A DNA stretch of 15,376 nucleotides from Lutibacter sp. (GCA_030748365.1 JASMME010000012.1:1-15376); one strand, 5' to 3'. Positions 1 through 9,599 are shown, numbered from the stretch's first letter. Notes: generated from the sequence alone by a model not told the origin. A program made the numbers and translations.

Positions 1-3000
1 ACTTTTCGGAGGCTTCTCTTTTCCCTGCAGATTGAACAGACTCTGGGTATAGCCCCCCCTGTTGTTGGGAAGCAGTTCCTGGAAAGTGCCTTTCGTGGGG
101 TTTGGATAACAAGCGAAGGTATCAAATAAGAACAACTGTTCTTCCACCGTACCCTGGCAGTCGAGGTCCGTACTTACTTTTAAGCTGTTTAGCCCCTGTT
201 CTAAGGGGGCTTTATACACATTGGTAGCTACGGTTTCCGTGCTACCGTTGAGCATGACATAGTAGGTGTCTGCTCCGGATAACAGCAAGGTAAGGATGCC
301 GTTGGTTTGGTCTACTTCTGCCCTTCCTGTAAGCAATTCTGGGGCGCCAACCACTACGTTAAAGCACTGCTCATAGTGATCGATTCCTTCAATGGTAACA
401 CATACCTGATAGCTTCCCGCAGTGAGTCCATCGATCAAAAGTGGCGAGGGAGTAGTTTCATTGTAAGTCAGTGGATCCTGCCCTGTAATACTGAGCACAT
501 ATTCATAACTGGTATCTTCTATGCTTATTTCAATGGCGCCATTCTCTCCATCAACACAGGTGGCGTCGGTTGTAACAAGGCTATAGTTTGAAGGGGGAAA
601 AGCGAAGATTTCACATCCATTGGCATCTACCATTGCGCCAGCTGCACTGTTCGGACATTGGTCATCGGTGTCGGAAACCCCATCGTTGTCGCCGTCAAGC
701 ACGGTAAACTGCATCCAGTTGATATTAAACCCCGCGGCAAGCACTTTTATACGAAGCGTGTGAATCCCTTTGGGTAAAAAAAAATCAGTGCCCGTTGTAG
801 ACCATTGCTGCCAACCACCCGTTACGGGGGTATTCAGTTCTCCCAAATAGGTTTCCGCACCGTTGTCCATCAAGTAAAAGCCAATGCGACCAGACTGGTA
901 AGCGGCAGCCAATCGGCAGTCTAACTGATAAGCAGCTCCCTGGGAGACAAAAATTCGATAGTCTGCATAATCTCCCACATCTGTATATCCCAGGTTGACG
1001 CCCCCACCTTCATCGGTAGTATCTTCAGGGGAAAGCCCCTGCATCTGGAAATAATCTTCTGATTCAATCTTGCCAGGAACCCAATGCCTGTCTGGTAAAT
1101 TATTTATAACCACCTCATTGGTAAAGGAACCCAACACCTGCCCGTATACTGAAGCTATCTTGTCGGCGGTATAGCCCAATAAGATTTGATCTGTATGATA
1201 CAAGTAGTCCTCCAAGGAGATGACCAACACCCGGGGGTTCTCAGGATCCAGTTGATAGGCGGAAATTGTCAGGGAATTTCCGTTGACATTCAGGTCAAAA
1301 TCTGTGGGAGACAGGCTGGCCAACGTAGCCTGATCAACAGCGTGATTCAGAACCAGCCTGACTGATTTTTCATCCGTGCCGGTATAGGCATTCAATGGAT
1401 TGAAAGGAACGGATTCAACAGTCGCTGTTTTGGTGAATTCCAGGCTTGATATATTGAATGCCACATCGCTATCCACCTGAAAAACCAAGCTGTGTGATCC
1501 CGCTCCCATCACCACATTATAGATGTTTTTATCAGAGAACTGGGTCCACCCACCGGTCGAACTGACCTGTTGGACTTCCGTTATAGACTCACCATCGAGC
1601 AGCAGGTGGAACTGTCCGCCGGTTTCTGTACTGGCAACAGTGGCCTTTACTGTATAGGCACCAGGTTCCGAGACATGGACCGTATACTTGGTCCACTCTC
1701 CTTGATGGAGGTGTGATAAATGCAACCCATTGCCTGTACCCGTTTCATTTGACTCAATGTCTACCCCATCATTTCGATAGACCCATCCCGCATTCCAGGC
1801 GGTAAATTCACCGGTATCCTGTTGATAGTTTGCATAGTCGCGGTCGTAATAGGCATGGTTCAGCGTTCCCAGGTCATAATCGGATAGGTGTATAAGGCCT
1901 GGAATCGTATGGGTGCTAAAGGGGATGGTTGCGTCTGTTTGGGGCTGCCTGATCATCGCATCGACCACGTCTTTGTTAAAGGTGTTATTGGCTACCAGCA
2001 GGTTGTCAGCGATCTGCATCAGGGAATTATAAGCATTGTCAACAGAGGGCATAGCGGCCTGCCCTCGCCAGTAATTGAGGATTTGCTGATAACCGGCATT
2101 GGTGGCCACTGAAAAAGGGCTGACCGTGGTTTCAAAACGCTTGAAGGGCCACCAGGACCATCCTATGCCTTGTTCTTCAAACAGCTTGATCGCATCGCGG
2201 AACCAAACATTGGAATTTTCCCCCGATTCACCACACCAGATTGGAATGTTGTGTTGATTTCTCATGTCGAGCATCCACTGAATAGACTCCTGAGAGTTGT
2301 AACCCCAATATTTGTGAAAACTATATGCCATATTACTGTCCCATGGGGGCGTTAAGCCCGTAAAATCATTGGCAAACCAGTTCCCTTCGATAAAGATGAT
2401 ATGGGTCTGATCTACCGCCCTGATGGCAGTCGTGATATCGAGGTACAGGGATTTTAACAAGTCGTTATTGTCCATGTTCCAGTTGGTTTCGTTCAGCAGG
2501 TCATAGCCGCCAATCCAGGCTTTGTCGTGGTATCTTTCGGCAAGTTTTCGCCAAAGGGCCACGGTCTTATCCCTGTTTAGGGAGCTTTCCCACAGGGAGG
2601 GCTTGGTTTCGTCATAATCGCAAATATCTGCGTTGTATCCCTGTCCTCCTGGGGCTGCATGCAGGTCTAAAATAAGGTAGATTTCGTTGGAGGCACACCA
2701 GTCTAAAAGCCTGTCAACCATCTCAAAGCCTTTGGGCAACCAGGTATGGCTGCCTGCTACCGGTTCTTCCTCAATGGGCAGGGTAAACAGGTTGTAGTGC
2801 ATGGGCAATCGTACGCTATTAAAACCCCAGCTAGCCAGGGAATCAATGTCTGTTTTGGTCACGTGATTGGCCAACCATGCATCGTAAAAAGCGGCTGTTT
2901 TCGTCTCGCCGATCAGTTCAACCAGTTTTTGTTTAAAGCCGTGTTGGGTGCCAGCTCCCTCTATGTCGGCAGACTGCATCATATAGCCTTCCTGCAACAT

Positions 3001-3141
3001 CCATCCCCCCATACCCACGCCTCTCAAAATGACCTCCTGGCCGTTATGATCGACTATTTTTTTGCCAGCTGTCTGGAGGTGTTGCCCCCAACACAACAGG
3101 CTACAGAGTAAAAAGGAGAGTAAAATAAATGAAGTTCTCAT
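1..3141 (-). CDS. Secreted modular GH5-family glycoside hydrolase with two CBM6-like modules and T9SS sorting domain (partial, 3' end outside window)
   Basis: Open without a stop for 1047 codons from the ATG at 3141 to the window edge, so the C-terminus is missing. Residues 1-19 are a signal peptide ending before GQHLQT. A GH5-like catalytic domain covers about 25-360: DLHAAPGG (159-166), acid/base Glu218 in LLNETN, His276 in SFHKYWGY, nucleophile Glu305 in IWCGES, and aromatic GWSWWPFKR at 327-335. A first CBM6-like module lies at about 412-570, an Ig/X2-like bridge at 573-680, and a second CBM6 at 686-814 starting PGKIESEDY. A thrombospondin-3-like DGDNDGVSDTDDQCP follows at 816-830, then a flavobacterial linker module and a YPNPTKG motif at 1012-1018 that opens a T9SS type A sorting domain. 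It probably cleaves an internal beta-1,4 linkage of a glucan or mannan outside the cell; subfamily and substrate cannot be fixed from sequence alone. It is last in view of the susCD operon, 7 bp after the preceding stop. No strong Shine-Dalgarno sequence is seen, which is usual in this phylum. Confidence 0.9.
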   Translation of the reverse strand, partial: MRTSFILLSFLLCSLLCWGQHLQTAGKKIVDHNGQEVILRGVGMGGWMLQEGYMMQSADIEGAGTQHGFKQKLVELIGETKTAAFYDAWLANHVTKTDIDSLASWGFNSVRLPMHYNLFTLPIEEEPVAGSHTWLPKGFEMVDRLLDWCASNEIYLILDLHAAPGGQGYNADICDYDETKPSLWESSLNRDKTVALWRKLAERYHDKAWIGGYDLLNETNWNMDNNDLLKSLYLDITTAIRAVDQTHIIFIEGNWFANDFTGLTPPWDSNMAYSFHKYWGYNSQESIQWMLDMRNQHNIPIWCGESGENSNVWFRDAIKLFEEQGIGWSWWPFKRFETTVSPFSVATNAGYQQILNYWRGQAAMPSVDNAYNSLMQIADNLLVANNTFNKDVVDAMIRQPQTDATIPFSTHTIPGLIHLSDYDLGTLNHAYYDRDYANYQQDTGEFTAWNAGWVYRNDGVDIESNETGTGNGLHLSHLHQGEWTKYTVHVSEPGAYTVKATVASTETGGQFHLLLDGESITEVQQVSSTGGWTQFSDKNIYNVVMGAGSHSLVFQVDSDVAFNISSLEFTKTATVESVPFNPLNAYTGTDEKSVRLVLNHAVDQATLASLSPTDFDLNVNGNSLTISAYQLDPENPRVLVISLEDYLYHTDQILLGYTADKIASVYGQVLGSFTNEVVINNLPDRHWVPGKIESEDYFQMQGLSPEDTTDEGGGVNLGYTDVGDYADYRIFVSQGAAYQLDCRLAAAYQSGRIGFYLMDNGAETYLGELNTPVTGGWQQWSTTGTDFFLPKGIHTLRIKVLAAGFNINWMQFTVLDGDNDGVSDTDDQCPNSAAGAMVDANGCEIFAFPPSNYSLVTTDATCVDGENGAIEISIEDTSYEYVLSITGQDPLTYNETTPSPLLIDGLTAGSYQVCVTIEGIDHYEQCFNVVVGAPELLTGRAEVDQTNGILTLLLSGADTYYVMLNGSTETVATNVYKAPLEQGLNSLKVSTDLDCQGTVEEQLFLFDTFACYPNPTKGTFQELLPNNRGGYTQSLFNLQGKEKPPKS

Positions 3142-3148
3142 AGAGGGC

Positions 3149-4351
3149 TTATAAATTATCCAGGCCATAGAGGCTTATTTCAGAACCGTGCACATACGTT
3201 TCACTGCCATAATTAGAAGTAATACTCACTTTTAAATAGCGAAAAGCCTCGGTGGTATTGTCTAGGGAGAAATCGTGTCCGGCAGCCGCTTCCTCTAGTT
3301 TCTCAGAGGAAATGTTTCCGTTGGCATCCTTGGGATCACCGATGTCAAAACTACCTATCAGCTCCCACGATTGTTTATCATTACTGGTATATAACTCAAA
3401 AGATCGCATGTTCTCAGATTGGTAATAATAGGGGGTATCAGCGGGTCCGTTGTACCAATAGGCACGTTGCCATAATTTGATCCGGTTGATTTTTGCCTGT
3501 TTGTTTAAATCAATCACAATGTCAAGGGGCCAGTTCAGGATACCCCCGTTCTGATCTCTCCAGATAATAAAATAGCTGTTGTCACTGTCGGTTCCCTGGG
3601 TATCTACAATGTCGTCAAAAAAGTTGTCGGTCTCTCCTTCCCAGGCATTTCCGTTGACCGATAATTGCGAGACCAGGGTCCAGGTGGACTTATCGATCTT
3701 CTCTTCAAATTTTGGCGTAACGGTATCCACAAACACCTTCTCTGTTTTGTTGCCGTTAAAATCTTCAACCATTACGGAAAAATCATAGGGAATGGCTTCC
3801 AGGCCTCTGATAAAAAATGATTCGTTGACTTTGTCAGAAGAGAGGATCCGCTCCTGCTCACTGACCCCATCGTGATAGTACAGGTACACATACACGGTTT
3901 GGGCAGCTATGTTCTCCCAGCTGATCTTAACCCCGCCCAGGTCTGCTTCCAGTGCCATACTTTCCTGTACCAAGTATATAAAGGAGGTAAGGGGGGCCAC
4001 TGTTACCGCAACCGGGTCGGACTGATTGTTACTTTCGTCTACCACAGAAAGATTGATTGTCTGCGGAGTGGTATCTATAAAACCATCTACTTCAAGGGTG
4101 TCATTATGAACACTGGACACCCTAAACACCTCTGTTCCGTTCGGAATGGTGTACACGCCCTTGACATAGAGAATGTCATCATCGTTCGGAAGGTCATAAG
4201 CAATTTTAGCACCGCCATGAGTAGGGATGATGCCTGTAACGGATACTGCTCCCGGAGGGGTCTGGTCTACCGATGCTGTTTCGGCACAATGAATCAACAT
4301 CATCGATATGAGCAGTAGCCAACCTGTTTTATATACGTTCTTCATTTTCAT
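3149..4351 (-). CDS. DUF4959/DUF5126/DUF5000-type surface lipoprotein of a PUL
   Basis: A 400-residue protein with a lipoprotein signal (hydrophobic WLLLISMMLIHC, lipid-anchored Cys22). It is followed by TPPGAVSVTGIIPTHGGAKI, characteristic of the beta-sandwich DUF4959 domain (about 30-125). A second Ig-like domain (about 126-215, DUF5126-like) contains LGGVKISWEN. The C-terminal 215-398 region resembles DUF5000, a discoidin (F5/8 type C)-like fold, with IDLNKQAKINRIKLWQR, SFELYTSNDKQSWELIG and FRYLKVSITSNYG. Such proteins commonly sit just behind SusD in Bacteroidota PULs and are thought to be surface glycan-binding partners; no catalytic residues are evident. It lies 25 bp after the susD-like gene and 7 bp before the GH5 gene, so co-transcription is very likely. 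Residue 3 is an alternative Met start. Family placement is from recalled motifs; the glycan-binding role is inferred from context. Confidence 0.85.
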   Translation of the reverse strand: MKMKNVYKTGWLLLISMMLIHCAETASVDQTPPGAVSVTGIIPTHGGAKIAYDLPNDDDILYVKGVYTIPNGTEVFRVSSVHNDTLEVDGFIDTTPQTINLSVVDESNNQSDPVAVTVAPLTSFIYLVQESMALEADLGGVKISWENIAAQTVYVYLYYHDGVSEQERILSSDKVNESFFIRGLEAIPYDFSVMVEDFNGNKTEKVFVDTVTPKFEEKIDKSTWTLVSQLSVNGNAWEGETDNFFDDIVDTQGTDSDNSYFIIWRDQNGGILNWPLDIVIDLNKQAKINRIKLWQRAYWYNGPADTPYYYQSENMRSFELYTSNDKQSWELIGSFDIGDPKDANGNISSEKLEEAAAGHDFSLDNTTEAFRYLKVSITSNYGSETYVHGSEISLYGLDNL

Positions 4352-4376
4352 AAATTTGAGGTGTTTAATTGGGGCC

Positions 4377-6296
4377 TTACCAACCGGGGTTTTGTACCAG
4401 GTTCGTATTGACGGTCAACTCGCTGATTTTGATAGGATGAAAATAGTCTCTGGGTATGTTAAAGGTACGTTGCCCTACTTCGTCCACCTGGTAATAATCA
4501 TTGGCGTCCACTTCATTTACACGCCAACCTTTAACGGGTGAATTAAAATAGTCTTCAGCCATTTTCCAGCGCCTGATGTCATGGTAACGATGTCCCTCAA
4601 AAGCCAGTTCTATCATGCGTTCCTGCTGAATGATTTCCTTGAGGCCTTGTTTGTCTAAATGCTTATTGGGGGTTTTGGCCAAACTGGCATCGGACCAGGC
4701 AGCTTCAACATGGCGAATCCCTGATCGTTCCCGAATAAGGTTTAGGGCGTCGAATACTTCCTGGGAGGGGCCGTGGTATTCATTATAAGCTTCTGCATAG
4801 TTTAAATACAACTCCGCCATCCTAATCATTGGCCAAGCATAGGAAATGATCTTGTTATAACCGTCTCCCTGTGAATCAGGATGACAAATCTTTTTTAGGT
4901 CATAACCGGTTACCAGGTAATCGTTGGTATTGGCTTTTCTACCATGGGTTTCTCCCCTTCTCATTTGCAGGTTCCATTTTTCACCCCAGGTGCGGTTAAT
5001 CCCCCTGTCAAAACCGATAGAAGCGTAGAAACGGGGCTCTCTTTGGAGGTGAAGGCGAACGGTTTTTTCCCCAACCTGTGCATGCTGTTTGTCTGCCGCT
5101 GGAATGGAAACCAGTTGGAATCTTTGCTGGTAATTAAAGCTGAGATCCTCCTCTATGGGCAGGCCGTTATGGGTATAGTACAATTCTGCCATCCGTAGGG
5201 TGGGAGACAGCCACTGCCATGCCGCCTCTACAGAAGAGGCATTGGGTTTTTTCATAAGTGCCGGCGCCTGCAACTGCCACCAGTTGGTCACCGGATTGGA
5301 ATGGCCCCAAATCAGTTCACTGTTCCACTTATCTGTAAACATATAGCGGTAATTGTACAAAGACCTGACTTCAGAAAACTGAAAGGCCTCGTTGTCAAAC
5401 GCCGCCGGAACGTCGTTATAGTTGTACAGGGCAAGCCCGCTACTCAGGGCCAGTTCAATAGCCGCCTGACTGGCCTCCAAGGCTTTTTTCCATTTTTCCG
5501 GGTCCGCGGTGCTGTTGAAAAAATTAGCACCCCCAGCATCTGAAAAACCGTCATAATCAGTGTTCCCATTAAAAAGAGGGCTGGCTGCATAAAGCAGTAT
5601 TCTCGATTTTAAGGCCACCGCAATCACCTGATCGATTCTCCCCAGGTCATTGTTAGACATAACCCTCACTGGAAGATTTGGAAGGGCATTGTCAATGGTG
5701 TTGATCAGGTAATCAAAACAGTCATCAATACTTTTTCTGGAGACCCTTACCGCTTCCTCTCCGGCAGATATAGGAAGGTTTTCGTCGACAATCGGAATGG
5801 GGCCGTAGAGCCTCATTAACAAGAAATGAAACTGCGCCTTGAGCACTTGGACTTCTGCTTTCCATTGCTCTTTTTCGGCCGTTTCCATGTCGAGAACCCC
5901 GTCGATATTTTCGATAAGGGTATTGCAATTTCTGATCCCTTTCCACAAAGATTCCTGCCCCTGTCCGTTGGCGGAAAAGCCTGACCAGTATCCCATGATC
6001 GGATTGGAAGCAGATTGCATGCCCCGCATCAGTTGAATTCCACCAGGATCGTGGGCGATAGGGGTAGCCACTTCATCAGAAGCAAGCACGTAGGAACCGT
6101 AAATAGCATCTTGGCTTGGTAGAAAATGATAGCAGGTTGCCAGGGCCTTATAAGCGGCCTCTTTGCGTTCAAACAACAAATCGATTTCCTGTGTTTTATC
6201 TGGCACTATGTCTAAATAATCACTGCAGCCCGCACTAAATAGCATAGAGATCAGTGCAAACAATTGGGTTGGTTTGGTAAAATTCATATCTGCCAT
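4377..6296 (-). CDS. susD-like: SusD/RagB-like outer-membrane nutrient-binding lipoprotein
   Basis: A 639-residue protein with a lipoprotein signal (LISMLFSAGCSDYLD, lipidated Cys24) followed by the SusD opening DYLDIVPDKTQEIDLLFE. Helical TPR-like stretches follow, e.g. WKAEVQVLKAQFHFLLMRLYGPIPIV. The C-terminal part has the family hallmarks MIRMAELYLNYAEAYNE, ALNLIRERSGI and ERMIELAFEGHRYHDIRRW, and ends VQNPGW. Its role is to capture oligosaccharide at the cell surface and act as a lid over the SusC partner. The gene starts 2 bp after the susC-like stop, suggesting translational coupling. The second ATG (6287, giving MNFTKPTQ) would give an equally good signal peptide, so the true start may be three codons later. 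The length is somewhat above the family's typical 500-600 residues. Function is certain at family level; the ligand is inferred to match the GH5 substrate downstream. Confidence 0.95.
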   Translation of the reverse strand: MADMNFTKPTQLFALISMLFSAGCSDYLDIVPDKTQEIDLLFERKEAAYKALATCYHFLPSQDAIYGSYVLASDEVATPIAHDPGGIQLMRGMQSASNPIMGYWSGFSANGQGQESLWKGIRNCNTLIENIDGVLDMETAEKEQWKAEVQVLKAQFHFLLMRLYGPIPIVDENLPISAGEEAVRVSRKSIDDCFDYLINTIDNALPNLPVRVMSNNDLGRIDQVIAVALKSRILLYAASPLFNGNTDYDGFSDAGGANFFNSTADPEKWKKALEASQAAIELALSSGLALYNYNDVPAAFDNEAFQFSEVRSLYNYRYMFTDKWNSELIWGHSNPVTNWWQLQAPALMKKPNASSVEAAWQWLSPTLRMAELYYTHNGLPIEEDLSFNYQQRFQLVSIPAADKQHAQVGEKTVRLHLQREPRFYASIGFDRGINRTWGEKWNLQMRRGETHGRKANTNDYLVTGYDLKKICHPDSQGDGYNKIISYAWPMIRMAELYLNYAEAYNEYHGPSQEVFDALNLIRERSGIRHVEAAWSDASLAKTPNKHLDKQGLKEIIQQERMIELAFEGHRYHDIRRWKMAEDYFNSPVKGWRVNEVDANDYYQVDEVGQRTFNIPRDYFHPIKISELTVNTNLVQNPGW

Positions 6297-6298
6297 TT

Positions 6299-9200
6299 TT
6301 AAAATGTTAATTGGAGTCCAAGATTAAAAACCCGTTGTGTTGGATAGCCCAGTCCATTACCGGCCATTTCGGGGTCCCATAGCTTAAATTTACTAAAGGT
6401 GTACAGGTTCAGACCACTCAAATAGAAACGGGCCATGGATACATAGCCCTTTTTGCTCATTTTTTCCGGGAGCACATAGCCTATTTCCACACTTTTAAGT
6501 CTTAAAAAATCGCCGTCTCTCAACCACCAAGTAGCATTTTTTTCATTGTTCGGTACTGCATTGGTAGACAACCTGGGCCAAAAGGCATGCGGATCCGGAT
6601 TGTTATCTGACCAATGGTTCTCTGCAATAATGCTCAGGGCATTGCGCTCGTTCACAAAGGGCGCTATTTGAGATGGATTGATAAAAAAGGATTGCCTGGC
6701 AGCCCCCTGAAAAAAGAAGGACATATCTAGCTGCTTATAGCTGGCGGAGGCTCCAAATCCGTAGACAATTTCTGGCACTGATGGTTTTCCGATAGGCACC
6801 CTGTCAAGCTCATCTACCATTCCGTCACCGTTCACGTCGGTATACTTGATATCTCCAGGCATATAGCCCAGGCCTTGTCCACTGTCCTGGTTAAACTGAA
6901 TCGGTGAATTGGCAATGTCTTCCTCATCTACAAACAAACGCTCTGCCAGGTAGCCCCATTGCTGGTTGATGGAGTGACCAATCCTGCTCAGATAATCGTA
7001 GGCATAAGCCGGCTCTCCGTTCTTTACCACCTTGTTGGTCGCATAGGTAAAATTGGCGCGGGTGCTCAGTATAAAATCTCCTGAAAATGCATGGTTAAAA
7101 TCTAGGGAGGCATCCACACCTCTAGAGTGGGCCTCTCCAATGTTGCTGTTGATCGTGGTGCTTAGACCCATCGTTTCGGGAATATAGTCGCGGGGCATAT
7201 AGATATTGGTTCTCTTTTCAGTAAAATAATCTACCTGTAGGGTTGCTTTTTTGGCAATACCCAGTTCCAGCCCATAATTGGCTTTTTCTGAGATTTCCCA
7301 ACTCACATCAGGATTGGGATAACGGTTAATGATATAGCCCGGATAAGAATTGTTGAAGCCATTCCCAAAGGTATAGCCCATCCCACCATCGTTTATATTG
7401 ACATCCGACAGGTAAAAGAAACGATCATTCGGGTTTGAAATGGCGTCATTTCCTACCAACCCGTAGGTATATTTCAATTTGAGTAAGTTAAAGACCGGGG
7501 TCAGTTTTTCAAAGAAGGGTTCGTTGGAAACAATCCAGCCCAAACCGGCGGAAGGGAAGAACCCAAAACGATGGTTCTCGGCAAATTTTTCCGATCCGTT
7601 ATAGCCAAAGTTAAACTCGGTAAAATAACGACTGTCATAGGCATAGGTTAGTCTGCCGGAAACCCCCATATTTCTGGAAGGCAGGGTGGAATAAGCAGAC
7701 TGGCCTCCGATGGTGTTTAACAGCTCTGTCCTGTTAAAAACCAGGAGCCCACCAACCTGGTGTTTCTCTGAAAAAGTCCGGTTGTATTCAGTAATCAGTT
7801 CAAAATAAAAATTACTGTTGGCAAAATTGCTTACCGAAGGGTTGTTTAGGTATTCTGTACCCTCTTGAATCTGATAGAGGAAATTTTGAACGCCCTGATC
7901 ACTTTGTACCTCGGCAAGTCCGTAGTAAAAAGGGGTAAAACTACGCGTGTTTTCATTGGTGCTGTAATTTTTGACCGAAGCCATTCCCCTGAATTTGAGC
8001 CCTTCAGTAATAAACCCGAGGTCTTGTTCCAACTGGAACTGAGACAAGATTGTAGAAGAGAAACGGTCTTTATACCCCTTGACCATTTCTGCATAGGGAT
8101 TGGGGTAGCCGCCGTTCCCCTTGTTGCCAAATAGCGTATGGTTGAAATACTGCGTGGTTTCGTCTTTTTCAAAGTACTTGGGAAAATTGACCGGGTTTGC
8201 CTGCATGACGCTGTTAAAGAGCTGGTTTGCATTTTCCGAAGGCCCGTTATAACGTTCAAAAAGGGAATAGAATTTTACCGCTGCTTTGGTGGTTTTACTC
8301 AATTTGATATTAATGTTGGCCCTTAGGTTGGACCTTCCTATGTCAATATTGTTGTTGAAATTGTTCAGTGGATCAACTTCTAAGAGTCCGCGCTCCTTGG
8401 TATGTGAAACGGACAGATAGTACTGAGCAATATCTCCCCCTCCATTTACATTGAGGTTTGTTTTGGTATTCAGGGTATACGCTTTAAACAATTCCCCATA
8501 CCAGTCTACATCGGGATACAGGTTCGGATCCAGCTGATTTCTGGTCCCTTCTATTTTTTGCTTGGAATACATCAATAAGGCATTGCTATTCCTAGTTCGC
8601 TGGGCACGGTTATAGAGCTCCATATAGTCTACCGCTCCTAAAAATTGATTGATCCTGGTAGGAGCAGAAATAGCCGTTTCACGCCGGATAGATACTGATG
8701 GTTTTCCTTTTTTACCTTCTTTGGTGGTTACCAGTATTACCCCATTGGCCCCCCTTGCTCCATACAGAGCGGTAGCGGTAGCATCTTTCATGATGGAAAA
8801 GCTGTTGATATTATCTGGCTCAATCCTGGCCAGGTCGGAAGAAGATACCTCTAGGCCATCTACCAGAATTAATGGGTTGTTCTTATAGCCAAAGGACGTG
8901 ACTCCGCGGATAAAAAATTCGGCATTATCCTGGCCTGGTTCGCCCGAACGCTGATAGGAAATAATGCCGGCCATTCGCCCGGCCAAGGCCGCTGTTAAAT
9001 TGGAGGAAGGTTGTATCAGTTCGGCAGGTTTGATGGTGTTGATAGAGGCGATTACACTTTCTTTTTTCTGTTTTTGAAAGGCCACCACCTGCACCTCACC
9101 CAACGACTCCACACTTTCCTTCATAACAATGTTGATGGTTTTGGTAGTGGCAACCTCAACCACCTGCGTATCAAAACCCAGGTAGGAAAACTCGAGCAGG

Positions 9201-9409
9201 TCTCCCGGACCATTAGTTGGAAGGGCGTACTTACCATCAATGGTGGTGGTGGTGCCTTGTTGGCTACCCTTGATGATGATGGAAACACCTGGCAGTGGAA
9301 TCCCTTCCCTGTCCACAACCTCCCCAGATACCAATACTGACTGGGCATAAACTGGAAGACAGACAAGAAAAAACAGGAAGATCGAAGCGTATTTAACGAT
9401 GTGATTCAT
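6299..9409 (-). CDS. susC-like: SusC/RagA-like TonB-dependent outer-membrane transporter
   Basis: A 1036-residue protein with a Sec signal peptide ending at PVYAQS (about residue 23). An N-terminal carboxypeptidase-regulatory-like domain follows (about 26-99), including GVSIIIKGSQQGTTTTIDG. The TonB-dependent plug (about 115-235) shows the SusC signatures LAGRMAGI, FFIRGVTSFG, NNPLILVDGLEV, IEPDNINSFSIMKDATATAL and YGARGANGVILVTTK. The 22-strand barrel runs to the C-terminal LQLTF with terminal Phe1036, the usual outer-membrane signature. It imports oligosaccharides across the outer membrane using TonB energy. It heads the operon, with the SusD partner only 2 bp downstream. There is no N-terminal STN-type signalling extension, so signalling through a FecR/ECF anti-sigma system is not indicated. 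The ATG at 9409 follows a T-rich stretch without an obvious Shine-Dalgarno. Substrate specificity cannot be read from the sequence. Confidence 0.97.
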   Translation of the reverse strand: MNHIVKYASIFLFFLVCLPVYAQSVLVSGEVVDREGIPLPGVSIIIKGSQQGTTTTIDGKYALPTNGPGDLLEFSYLGFDTQVVEVATTKTINIVMKESVESLGEVQVVAFQKQKKESVIASINTIKPAELIQPSSNLTAALAGRMAGIISYQRSGEPGQDNAEFFIRGVTSFGYKNNPLILVDGLEVSSSDLARIEPDNINSFSIMKDATATALYGARGANGVILVTTKEGKKGKPSVSIRRETAISAPTRINQFLGAVDYMELYNRAQRTRNSNALLMYSKQKIEGTRNQLDPNLYPDVDWYGELFKAYTLNTKTNLNVNGGGDIAQYYLSVSHTKERGLLEVDPLNNFNNNIDIGRSNLRANINIKLSKTTKAAVKFYSLFERYNGPSENANQLFNSVMQANPVNFPKYFEKDETTQYFNHTLFGNKGNGGYPNPYAEMVKGYKDRFSSTILSQFQLEQDLGFITEGLKFRGMASVKNYSTNENTRSFTPFYYGLAEVQSDQGVQNFLYQIQEGTEYLNNPSVSNFANSNFYFELITEYNRTFSEKHQVGGLLVFNRTELLNTIGGQSAYSTLPSRNMGVSGRLTYAYDSRYFTEFNFGYNGSEKFAENHRFGFFPSAGLGWIVSNEPFFEKLTPVFNLLKLKYTYGLVGNDAISNPNDRFFYLSDVNINDGGMGYTFGNGFNNSYPGYIINRYPNPDVSWEISEKANYGLELGIAKKATLQVDYFTEKRTNIYMPRDYIPETMGLSTTINSNIGEAHSRGVDASLDFNHAFSGDFILSTRANFTYATNKVVKNGEPAYAYDYLSRIGHSINQQWGYLAERLFVDEEDIANSPIQFNQDSGQGLGYMPGDIKYTDVNGDGMVDELDRVPIGKPSVPEIVYGFGASASYKQLDMSFFFQGAARQSFFINPSQIAPFVNERNALSIIAENHWSDNNPDPHAFWPRLSTNAVPNNEKNATWWLRDGDFLRLKSVEIGYVLPEKMSKKGYVSMARFYLSGLNLYTFSKFKLWDPEMAGNGLGYPTQRVFNLGLQLTF

Positions 9410-9430
9410 AAAAAAAACTGCATTTAAGTG

Positions 9431-9476
9431 TGTTGGTTATAGGATGCACTACAAAGTACTATAGAAACAACCGACA
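9431..9476. repeat. Imperfect inverted repeat in the susC upstream region
   Basis: TGTTGGTTATAG (9431-9442) faces CTATAG...AACCGACA (9459-9476). TGTTGGTT pairs with AACCGACA (one T-G wobble) and ATAG pairs with CTAT, with unequal spacing between the arms. It overlaps the candidate promoter and could be an operator or a leader fold; it may also be chance. Confidence 0.25.
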
Positions 9477-9480
9477 CAAA
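9452..9480 (-). promoter_or_regulatory. Candidate promoter of the susCD operon
   Basis: Read on the minus strand, TTTG (plus 9477-9480) is followed 17 bases later by GTACTTTG (plus 9452-9459). This approximates the Bacteroidota sigma consensus TTTG-N(17-23)-TAnnTTTG, with the initial TA degenerate. Transcription would start near 9445, leaving a leader of about 35 bases before the susC-like ATG at 9409. It is the best match in the 9410-9620 gap but imperfect. Confidence 0.35.
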
Positions 9481-9599
9481 TATCTCCACCAACTAGTAGA
9501 AATACAAGAAAACACCTCCTACATCTGTCCTACACAAAGAAGAAAGCACCCCTACAAAAACACGACATCAGGAAAACAACCCCCTGGAGTAAATTGGCC

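Noticed and set aside
4308..4541. Plus-strand frames inside the susC, susD, DUF4959 and GH5 genes (this is one example)
   Set aside because: They lie antisense to strongly supported genes and carry no recognisable domains.
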